Shown here piece by piece: positions 1-8,463 of a stretch of 64,000 bases of DNA (within the stretch, counting starts at the first letter, position 1; every line of letters begins with the position of its first letter). Under the pieces are notes generated by a model. It searched no databases, was not told where the DNA came from, and was given only the letters and a program-made list of their open reading frames with translations. This stretch comes from Cephalotus follicularis (Eukaryota > Streptophyta > Magnoliopsida > Oxalidales > Cephalotaceae): the NCBI GenBank assembly GCA_001972305.1, contig BDDD01000171.1:1-64000 (forward strand), read 5' to 3'. A program made the position numbers and the translations under genes.

Positions 1-907
1 TACATTTTCGAAAAGAAAAATTACATTTTAAAAATTACAAGGAGAAATAATAAAAGTAAGGAAAAATAAATGGTGCACGCAGGCACCTTATTACAGATCT
101 TTAAAGATAATAAATAAATAAAAATCCATCCACACATAGAAAACATAAAACTAGGTCTAAGTCCTTTTCGGGCCATCCATTGTGCATAAGATCTATATTA
201 TATCCAATATAATAAAACCACAAATAAAACAAATGCCATAAATGATAACCAATTACACAATTTAATTCACTGATTGTTAATTGATCAAACTCCCACTAAA
301 TCAAGCAATGATTTTCAATTTTCCAACTGCCAGAATGTATAAAATCCAATTTTATTAAAACCAGTTTTTTTTTTATAAAAGACGTCGACGCCTTTCCAAA
401 GGGCATCGACGTGTTTTCTGGAAAAATATGAACAAAGCGTCGATGCAAAAACAGAGCATCAATGCGTTTCTCAAGAACAGTTGAAAAAGGCGTCGACGTC
501 CAACAAGATCATCGACGCGTTTTACAAATATATGATCAAGACATCGACGTCTATCAAGAACGTCGACGTCTTTCTTGGGAATTTGAACATGACATCGACG
601 TCTACCAAGGACGTCGACGTCCATAGCCCCCTGGGTAGTTTCTGCACTTCAAAAAATGCAGAAATCAATGATTTAGACTTTGAAATACCATTCTAGCATT
701 CCAAAATGCACTATGCATGTTCTAAACATAATTCTAAACACATTTAAACAACATTCCCAGCACAAAAACACAATGAAATCCAATTTCATGCAATTTTCAT
801 TAAGGCACTTTGAAAATTTAGTTTGATCACAAAACACATCCATTAATTAAACCATTAATCAGTAAATCATCTAAGGCATACATATTCAATTAAGGATGAT
901 GTGGGAC
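1..907. other. AT-rich sequence without a recognisable gene
   Basis: This stretch is AT-rich and has no frame I can relate to a protein family; the short frames across 373-696 are translations of a repeat array. It ends against a reverse-complement tRNA-Met primer site at 908-919, so it could be the leader or internal part of a minus-strand, possibly non-autonomous LTR element extending off the left edge. That is inference from the primer-site position only. The array at 373-622 resembles those inside chromovirus LTRs further right. Confidence 0.4.
373..622. repeat. GTCGAC-core palindrome array (left)
   Basis: About ten copies of a motif close to GACGTCGACGTC or GCATCGACGC occur in 250 bases. 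Core positions counted by hand are 384, 405, 439, 458, 492, 511, 543, 562, 594 and 613. After the first pair the spacing alternates 34, 19, 34, 19, 32, 19, 32, 19, so the units come as doublets repeated about every 51-53 bases. This suggests growth by duplication of a two-site unit. It resembles the arrays at 41163-41374, 42087-42264 and 63128-63255. Confidence 0.85.
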
Positions 908-1617
908 GCTCTGATACCACTGATGGAAACGGACAAACCGAGTCCAATGTCATAAAAGGGTGTAAATGGTGTAGAATAAAACTTAAACATACAATCATGG
1001 CAGCGGAATAACACCCTATATAACATAAACAAGTCCATAATGACACGTCCACAGATCACATGGATCACCACAACATCTACTGAATTGAATTGGTGTCACC
1101 ATTGCAAACAATGGCGACACACAAGCATGGCATAAGGAAGAAGGACCAAGAATTATACCAGTGGGTGAAGGCTCCTTCTTTCTTTGCCGCTACAAGCTTG
1201 AGTAGATTCCCTTTGATGTTCTTCAAGCCTCAGGAACAACAAACAATCCAACCAGCAAAGCTAAAGAGCATGAACTCTCTCTCTTTCTCACTTAGCTTAG
1301 AAAAGATAAATTGATATTGACCAATGAAGTCAATGATCAATCCACCCTAGATAAGCCTTTGCTTGGTGTATATCAGATGAAGGATCACTCACAATCTGTA
1401 GAGAAATTCAAGCTCTCTATCGCCCAGCAAAAACTCAACCTTTTTTTTTTCTCTCAGCACTTTCTGCAGAAAAATGCCTATTACTAGCCTCCATTTCTCT
1501 CTCCCAATCTCCCATTTACTTAGAATCATGGCCTTCACTCCCTGGGAGTCCGAAGCCATGATTCCCACGTTTCTAAAACGTGCAAGAACAGGAGATGGTT
1601 GCTGGAGATGAGAGAGA
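908..1617 (-). mobile_element. LTR-like fragment next to a Met-tRNA primer site, minus strand
   Basis: Bases 908-919 read GCTCTGATACCA, the reverse complement of the initiator-Met primer site TGGTATCAGAGC used by many plant LTR elements. The sequence to the right, from about 921, starts with TG as a reverse-oriented 5' LTR should. It contains a pyrimidine-rich tract at 1440-1455 and a long inverted repeat at 1523-1564. It stops about 1617, where Athila-like gag sequence begins on the other strand. I see no second LTR and no protein, so the family is unknown and the outer limit uncertain. Confidence 0.4.
1523..1564. repeat. Imperfect inverted repeat (hairpin)
   Basis: The outer arms GAATCATGGC and GCCATGATTC are perfect complements. 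Inside them lie ACTCCC and GGGAGT separated by one base, and short TTC/GAA pairs between. Together this could form a hairpin with about 19 paired positions. It lies inside the LTR-like scrap. No mobile element border or gene end coincides with it. Confidence 0.6.
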
Positions 1618-1624
1618 AATCGTT

Positions 1625-2540
1625 TATCGGAGGATGCCCTTAAGCTTATCTTATTTCCATTCTCATTGAAAGATAGAGCTAAACAATGGTTACATTCCTT
1701 AGACTCCGTAATCATCACCACATGGGCACAATTACAGCACGAGTTCCTCAAGAAATATTTTCCCATAGGTCGAACCAACCAAATAAGACGATCTCTCACG
1801 AGCTTTTCACAACAAGATGGTGAAAAGTTCCATGAGTCATGGGAAAGATTAAAGGATCTCATACGAAAATGTCCCCATCATGCCGTTCCTAAATGGCAGT
1901 TAGTCCAATGCTTCTATGATGGACTGACTGCACAAAATAGACAGATGGTGGATGCTTCTTGTGGAGGTACATTCATGCATAAAAATGAGGACGAGGCTTA
2001 ACAATTATTTGAGTCCCTCAGCGAGAACTCTTTGCATCATTTATCATCCAGAATAGAGTCCTCTGCAATGGGTGCTCAAAAGAAAGGAGGCATATACGAG
2101 GTGAGCCAATTTGAGACTATCAAAGCCAAGGTGGACATCTATCCCAGAAATTAGATAAAGTGCTAACCATAGGAACTCTTCCTAAGCAATCTACTCAGAT
2201 TTCTACTGCACACGAGGCTTGCGCCTTATGTGCTAATCCGACACATTACATGAGTGATTGCCCGCTTGCTGTGCATTATCCGGATTTTATTCAAGAACAA
2301 GCACAAGCAGTACAAGGATTCCAACGACCGGGAAATGATCCATATTCCAACACGTATAACCCGGGATGGAGGAATCACCCCAATTTTTCATGGAAGCAGC
2401 CCAATACTAGCCAAATTCTCTCGTATAGGCAAGATAATTCATTTCCTTATCAGAATGCCTGTAGGGATGTGCAACAATCGAATTTTCCACCTCAAATGCC
2501 TACGACAAATGAAGATAACCTGGATAAGGTATATTTGCAT
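1625..2540 (+). pseudogene. Athila-like gag region (broken)
   Basis: The translation around 1660-1970 contains KDRAKQWLHSL, a tract TTWAQLQHEFLKKYFP and ESWERLKDLIRKCPHH. These are the conserved landmarks of the plant retrotransposon gag domain (Retrotrans_gag). A CALCANPTHYMSDCP zinc-knuckle-like motif follows at about 2220-2265. In the family this protein builds the virus-like particle and binds the RNA. The start is absent and the region carries a few breaks, so it is a fossil. Confidence 0.75.
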
Positions 2541-2611
2541 TAGATGGGATCAATAAGAATAGCCAGAAATATGATCAGATCATTTACTCCCATACCCAAT
2601 CCATCTCCAAA

Positions 2612-4624
2612 TTGGAAACGCAAATAGGACAGCTAGCTGATATGATGAGAAAGAGAGAAGAAAGCCACCTACCGAGTCAAGTGGTAAGAAATCTGAGAAA
2701 TCAGACTGGACAGTGTTCCTACGTAGAACAAGCCCAAGCAATTGCTACCTTGAGAAGTGGTCGAGTAATCGAAGGAACGCAAGAAACTATCTCAAATCCT
2801 AATTCGATTCATGAAAAGAGTCCTGAAGAGAGTGTGTCCTCCAAGAGTGGTGAGAAAGAAACCGTTGGCCAATCTGAAATGGAAGTCACTAAAGCATCCA
2901 CGTTTAAAGAAAATGAACAAAAGGGGAAGGAAAAAGACATTACCTTTGCCACACCTAAAGCACCTTTTCCCGAGTGTTTGCGATCTCCGTCTTTAGTTCC
3001 TCCGTTTGGTAAAAAGTTAGCAAGAATGGACGAGATGATGGAACTGTTCAAACAAGTCCAAATCAACATTCCTCTCTTAGATGCAATACGACAAGTGCCA
3101 GCATACGCCAAGTTCTTAAAGGATTTATGCACCACGAAGCGTAAGCTGGAAACGCATATTCCAAAAACGGTCCATCTCACAGAGCAGGTGAACGCAGTGC
3201 TTTCTAACAAGTTGCCACCTAAACTAAAAGATCCTGGAGCTCCTCTGATATCGTGTAAGATTGGAAATTTACTCATAGATAGAGCACTTTCTGATTTAGG
3301 GGCTAGCGTTAACATCCTCCCTAGCTCAGTTTATGACCATTTTGGGGTTGGAAAATTAAAACCCACGGAAGTGACTCTTCAACTTGCTGATAGATCTTTG
3401 AAAATTCTGAAGGGATTCATTGAGGACGTTTTGGTGAAAGTAGATGAGCTTTATTTTCCAGTGGATTTCCTTGTGCTTGATATGGAAACACCTGCGATTG
3501 GGAAACCACATTCGATTAACTTAGGTTGTCCTTTCTTAGCAACAGCAAATGCATGCATTAATTGTCGATCTGGAGCTATGGACATATCCTTTGGTAATGA
3601 GAAGTTGAAAATAAACATCTTCAATGCACCCCTAGGACTGCAAGGTGAGGATGCTTGTTTTGCCATAGATAGGGTAGATAGGACATATCCTTGGAGTTTC
3701 GTTGATGATAATTGTGAAGTAGATTCAGACACTGTTGAGATTAATGCCCCGTTGGATTCTCCTTTGATACACTCGACTCCTGATTGGATTGACACACAGT
3801 GGTTGAAAAATGAAGCTGAGTTAGCATGGCTAGAAAATAAGCTCAATGAGCCAACTTCGAGTAGTGAGTGGGATCATCTATCCCATTACATTCACAAAAT
3901 TGCCACGCCTGACCAAACGTCCTTTGACATAGAGTTTGATAGCAACTTCCTTGAGTGCTTGAAGGAAATAGAGGATGAGGAATCAATTCAACATGAATTT
4001 TTGAAGTGGCTAGATAATGGGGTTATTGAATCCATCTCGGATAGGGAACGCAAATTTGATGAAATCATCAGTGAGTGTATGAGGGAATTTGAGGAGATTG
4101 AAAAAAGAGATTTCTTTGAGGTGTTAGGTCCACAACCATTAGAATCAGAGGGTCCATTGCCCACATCTTGGCATAAACCATTCATAGAAAAGTTTCTGAA
4201 ATTTGAATTAAAAGAATTTCCTTGTAATTCATTCATGGGTCATTGTTCCACCTCATTTGAAATTGTGAATGTTCTTTGGGATTGGGAGACTAGTAATTTG
4301 GTAGATAGTTTTCTTGATTGTTTTTACTGGTGGAATTCTTGTTGGGATTGTTCTTATATTGTGAAAGTTGTTTTCTCCCATTGTGTTGATGCACTTAAAT
4401 GTTATGGTTCTATTGATGTATTTTATTGGTGGAAATATTTTTGGGATGTTATTTATATTGTTCAAACTATGCTTTCACCTGGTATTTTTGAGTTTACTTG
4501 GACAGGTTTTAAAGACACATTTAACGTCCATGGGCCGCGTTCGAAACCATATGTGGATGGAATTAATGATGGACAGATCATTGAGTCTGTTGACTTGATT
4601 GATCCTGTCTACGCTCCTTTGTGA
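2612..4624 (+). CDS. Capsid-protease polyprotein frame of Athila-2 (670 codons)
   Basis: The N-terminal part (METQIGQLADMM, then AIATLRSGR near residue 45) and the block FPECLRSPSLVPPFGKKL (about 125) are typical of the Athila gag C-terminus. An aspartic-protease-like fold follows at residues about 205-310, with LIDRALSDLGASVNILPSS at the place of the family's active-site loop. Residues about 310-540 are acidic and unassigned. The last 130 residues are rich in Trp, Cys and Phe with two similar blocks (FYWWNSCWD and FYWWKYFWD). No polymerase domains follow. The start is simply the first in-frame Met. A frame this long is unusual in such a worn neighbourhood, which may mean a fairly young copy. 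Confidence 0.75.
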   Translation: METQIGQLADMMRKREESHLPSQVVRNLRNQTGQCSYVEQAQAIATLRSGRVIEGTQETISNPNSIHEKSPEESVSSKSGEKETVGQSEMEVTKASTFKENEQKGKEKDITFATPKAPFPECLRSPSLVPPFGKKLARMDEMMELFKQVQINIPLLDAIRQVPAYAKFLKDLCTTKRKLETHIPKTVHLTEQVNAVLSNKLPPKLKDPGAPLISCKIGNLLIDRALSDLGASVNILPSSVYDHFGVGKLKPTEVTLQLADRSLKILKGFIEDVLVKVDELYFPVDFLVLDMETPAIGKPHSINLGCPFLATANACINCRSGAMDISFGNEKLKINIFNAPLGLQGEDACFAIDRVDRTYPWSFVDDNCEVDSDTVEINAPLDSPLIHSTPDWIDTQWLKNEAELAWLENKLNEPTSSSEWDHLSHYIHKIATPDQTSFDIEFDSNFLECLKEIEDEESIQHEFLKWLDNGVIESISDRERKFDEIISECMREFEEIEKRDFFEVLGPQPLESEGPLPTSWHKPFIEKFLKFELKEFPCNSFMGHCSTSFEIVNVLWDWETSNLVDSFLDCFYWWNSCWDCSYIVKVVFSHCVDALKCYGSIDVFYWWKYFWDVIYIVQTMLSPGIFEFTWTGFKDTFNVHGPRSKPYVDGINDGQIIESVDLIDPVYAPL

Positions 4625-5952
4625 TATCCACACCAGCTGCGTCTAGCCAAAGACGTTAAAGCAAAGCGCTTAGTGGGAGGCAACCCACTGTGTTTTTAGT
4701 TTATTTTATATATCTCGTTTCTTTTATGTTTTTGTTTTTGATTGTTTTTGTAGGCAAATTACGTGCAGTTCGATGTTTCCACAGTTCAAAATTTCCGCTG
4801 CATTGATAGATTATTTCAAGCTTCACGATAATATCCGGTAAATCCTACCCCATTGTTCTTTTATTTATTTGCATTGTTTGATTATTTTTGCTCATTTATT
4901 GTTGTTTTTTTTATATTTGTGTTTCATTACATTGAGGACAATGCAATGTTTAAGTATGTGGGGGTTTAGTACCGTTGTTCATTTTAATTTTGAAAGTAGG
5001 AATAAATGTTGATATACTTAGAAATAATAGAAAACCCCATAGGAGAAATAATAAAAATTTTTGTTTTCAAGGAAAATAAAAGCAATATATCTCAATGTAG
5101 GAGTTTGTACGAATAAATGAATAAATAAAAATATAAAAGATCAGTCTTGTGTGTTTTCATGGTTTCATAAATTTTAGTAAGGAGAAAGACATAGAATGGA
5201 TGTTCTTACATGTAAATGTTAAAAAAAAAAGAATAAAGTATATTTTACCTCTTTGAATTCAGTCTTGGTCTGTAGCCTATTTGATTCGAGTAATTAAATC
5301 CGAGGGGTGTTTTACAACTAGTTCCTTAAAGCCAACTGGTTTGAGAGTAACTGGTCGAAAGCTCGCTACATGGGTCTTATAGAAAGCTTAAGAGATCAAG
5401 ACATTGCACGAATTTAAGTTGGTAAAAAAAAGCAAAAAAGAAAAAGAAAAAGAAAAAAAAGAAAAGAAAAGCAAAAGAAAGAACATGTGTGTAAGCGCTA
5501 AAGTTCTTTGTCTGACTCCGAACTAAGATTTTATGTTGCTAAGAATGCATACATTGATTGGTATATATGGTGAAACAATAAAAAAATTGTTTGCTAAAGA
5601 TTCCTTAATTGAGATGTGTTTTGATTCTAGAACTTGGGACGAGATAATAAAATTCAAGTATGGGGGTGTTCTATGAATTTTTGAGTAGAGATACATTTAA
5701 CCTATTGTCAAATTTTTTATGAACTGAATTTTGTGTGTTTATTTACTTAGAAAACACTCACGAGACAAAACTTGTCCACTAGGGACACCTAGGGGTTTAA
5801 AGGCTTGTTGTATATGCTAAATGAAATCGTGATTCCTACGAAAGTGAGTTAGATTTTTGTGTTTGTTGTTTTAGTTTTAGTTTTTAGGTTCTTGTTTTGA
5901 GCTTTCCATTTTGTTTGTTTGAGGACAAGCCAAGTGCAAGTATGGGGGTATT
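4625..5952 (+). other. Athila-2 3' non-coding stretch with polypurine tracts
   Basis: No gene is visible. Landmarks are the CAACCCACTGTG motif near 4680, a first purine motif (TATGTGGGGGT, about 4957), an A/G-rich run at 5428-5480, and the final tract TATGGGGGTA at 5941-5950 directly before the LTR. The last tract is the expected plus-strand primer site. The near-copy of it about 1 kb upstream is a family trait. Confidence 0.65.
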
Positions 5953-6416
5953 TGATAAGCATAAAAATGTGTTATTTTAATGATTTATTTATTATATTTT
6001 TATGCTTAGAATAGACTATTGTGGTGGTATTTATTTGATTTTCAGGTATTATCTCATTATTGCGGAATAAAAGTAAATGGAGCTAAAAAGTTACTTTTTG
6101 AGTTAAAGTGGTTTGAAGTCAACGATCGATTGAAGAATGCACTCACTTAAGCGAGAGAAGTCAATATTTAAATCTAAGAAGATATTGAATATTAGGCTCA
6201 TTTTATTCATAAAATTATTTGGAGCACTTTTCGTTCTTGGGCTGTCTCATTTTGAAGATCCGATGAAAAGATATCGCAAGAAAAACAAATGTTGAATCAT
6301 TTGAACACTAGCGCGCCACGTGTCGCCATGCCATTCAATCCATGCAAATATGCGAGCCCAGCATTCATGCAACGAATCCAACCCACAAGTCTTCAGCATC
6401 CATGTTGATATCCATA

Positions 6417-6735
6417 CATGCATGCAGTCTTCAATCAGCCCATGTCGATGCAAGTCACGCCTCAAGTCGCCAACGCCACAAATCTTCATGATGCACATTC
6501 ATTTAACATCCAGCCCACATGCATGCATATATCTTCAGTCAAAACGCCTGCATGCATGCAATCTTCCAACCAACCAATCAATGCGCTGCCGAGCCCAATA
6601 CACGCCACGGATCAAAGCACCTCATGCATGCACACAAGAGACATCAACGAATCAAACAAGCCCATGCGCCACGAAGCAACATAAATTGTAATGTAAGCAT
6701 TAGGTTTCTTTTGTCGGCTGTGGCATATATATATA
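6417..6735 (+). promoter_or_regulatory. RY octamer cluster and TATA box in the Athila-2 LTR
   Basis: Perfect CATGCATG octamers occur at 6417-6424, 6518-6525, 6551-6558 and 6623-6630, followed by a TATA run at 6725-6735. CATGCATG is the RY element recognised by plant B3 factors such as ABI3, FUS3 and LEC2, which drive embryo and seed genes. The placement roughly 100-310 bases upstream of a TATA box is what a promoter-proximal enhancer would show. Use by the element is inferred. Confidence 0.55.
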
Positions 6736-7068
6736 CTGCATAAAGCAAAGTAGAAAACGGGGCTTAGCGAATTGAGACGAGCTGCAACGTAATTAAACGC
6801 AGTAGCATGGCGCACGACATGGAGAAGATGGAGGATTTATTGAAGATATTTGTCACCATCGTCATGTCCGGCTAAGTATTTTAATCCCTAGATGTAGATG
6901 AACCCATGTTATATATATTTTTCAGTTTTGGTTTCAAGTTTAATTGCATGTTTATGAGACACTTTTTCTTATTAATGTAGTGACAACATTGATGAGAATA
7001 ATTTTTAATATATAAAATCTGTGTTAATGACATGTAATATTTTTATGTGTGATTGAACCAATGACAGT

Positions 7069-7219
7069 CTTTAACCAATCAACCTTTTGAGAGTATCAAG
7101 GTGTGACAGGATAGGTTGTACCTAGGCAAAATCACTGTTTGCTGTGTTAATCAAAGACACCCTTTAACCAATCAACCTTTTGAGAGTATCAAGGTTTGAC
7201 AGGATAGATTGTACCTAGG
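7069..7219 (+). repeat. Direct 58-base duplication in the Athila-2 LTR
   Basis: Bases 7069-7126 and 7162-7219 are near-identical units beginning CTTTAACCAATC and ending GTACCTAGG, offset by 93 bases. They lie downstream of the TATA box, in the transcribed part of the LTR. Confidence 0.85.
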
Positions 7220-7609
7220 TTAATTCGGTAAATTTCTGCGCTAAACTGAAACTTGTGCCATGAATTTAAATATATATATATACATGCGGGGATTCTCACA
7301 TCTACGGGATTGCTGTTTCATATTAGTTTTCTTATTTATTTATTTTGTTAGTCTACGTTAGATATTTAATTTGAATTGTTTAGTTTTTCATTAAATTAGT
7401 TTAATTTAAAACCAATCATCTTTTCAATTTATTTTATTTGCATTGTTAGTTTAGATTAAATTAATTTCGTATTCGTTATTTTTGTTTAGTAGCATCCTAG
7501 GTTTATTTTTATAGCATCTCCTTTCAGCTCTTCGTGGGAACGATCCCTACTTCCACTTGCTAAATTGTTAGATTAGGGTAATTTTGATTCGGCCTAACGA
7601 CACCTATCA

Positions 7610-8406
7610 AGAGTGCTGAAATGGTATGGAACGAATTCCATATATGGCTTACTGCCAATTAGCCAAGGAATTCACCTTTCCAAGAGGATGTCTTCTAAGA
7701 CTTATGAGGAGAGGACACGCATGAATAGAAAACATTATGCTTCGGCAATAGGCTCCATCATGTATGCCATACTTTGTTCTGAGCCTGATGTCAATATGCC
7801 TAAGGGTTTGGTAAGTCGATTTCAGTCCAGTCCCTGTAAGAGAAATAGGGACATAGTCAAGAGGATATAATGCTTGTGAAAGACTCAGGTTTATTTCTTG
7901 ACACATGGAGAATATAGTAAATTGAGACGTAAGAGTTGGGTTAACTCTAGTTTCAATTGTGATCCGGATGATCACAAATCCATTTCAGGAAATGTGTTGA
8001 TCCTGAATGGAAATGCTGTATGAGTGGGAGGAGTTTGTGGCAGTCAAGGACTGCAGACTTCACCAGAGAATAAAAGTATGTGCAACCTGTGATACCAGTT
8101 ATGGTAGTTGGTTTGGCTACAAATGTTCATTGTGGAACTTTATGAGGTTCCTTTCATCGCTGTCCAGTTGTGCAGCATAGGGATAACGATGGGGCTTTGC
8201 ACAAACCTTGGAACCCGATCTCATTACCGCTCAAACATATACAGCAACTGTATCATTTGATCGTGGAGATCACAGATGAATATAACGTCTCAAAAGAGAT
8301 GTTATTGAGGAAATATAGGAGACATCATGAGAGTAGATGTCACCATAAAGAGAGTCGCGCGAGAAGCGAACTTAACAGACCCACTGACCAAGGCCATGAG
8401 CAGTGC
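7610..8406 (+). pseudogene. Copia RT/RNase H C-terminal remnant
   Basis: The translation at 7690-7830 includes HYASAIGSIMYAILCSEPDV, which matches the Copia landmark preceding the RNase H domain (family form: YASAVGSLMYAMLCTRPD). Near 8330-8410 a Copia C-terminal motif of the LTDPLTKA type is recognisable. The region carries several breaks. In the living family this domain removes the RNA template during reverse transcription. Confidence 0.75.
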
Positions 8407-8451
8407 TAGAGTGCGATATGCTTAGGCTGGAGGTCTTCGTGGCTGGAGGTC

Positions 8452-8463
8452 CAAGTGGGAGAT
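8452..8463 (+). other. Copia polypurine tract
   Basis: AAGTGGGAGAT lies directly before the LTR start TGTTA, the usual arrangement at the 3' LTR of plant Copia elements. It primes plus-strand DNA synthesis in the family. Confidence 0.75.

Larger units (their letters stand above)
1618..7609 (+). mobile_element. Athila-like Ty3/Gypsy remnant (Athila-2), 5' part absent
   Basis: Order on the plus strand: gag, a long capsid-protease frame, a long non-coding stretch, a polypurine tract, and a 3' LTR bounded by TGATA and TATCA. The protein sequence, the GGGAGGCAACCCA-type motif after the main frame (about 4674) and the ATGGGGG purine motifs are typical of Athila-like plant elements. There is no 5' LTR, and I see no reverse transcriptase, RNase H or integrase sequence, so it looks like a broken remnant of a non-autonomous copy. 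With one LTR it cannot be dated. Its right edge abuts Copia sequence exactly at 7609/7610, suggesting insertion into that Copia element. Confidence 0.8.
5953..7609 (+). repeat. 3' LTR of Athila-2
   Basis: The LTR is 1657 bases, begins TGATAAGCAT and ends ACACCTATCA; the ends TGATA and TATCA form the expected inverted repeat. A polypurine tract precedes it. Inside are four CATGCATG octamers, a TATA run at 6725-6735 and a 58-base duplication. Its first 150 bases are recognisably related to the reverse-oriented Athila-1 LTR ending at 38360. Two frames over 6320-6691 are by-products of the CATGCA repeats. Confidence 0.85.

Noticed and set aside
6320-6743. Overlapping His/Cys-rich plus-strand frames.
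   Set aside because: They are translations of the CATGCA-rich LTR segment and have no start context or relatives.
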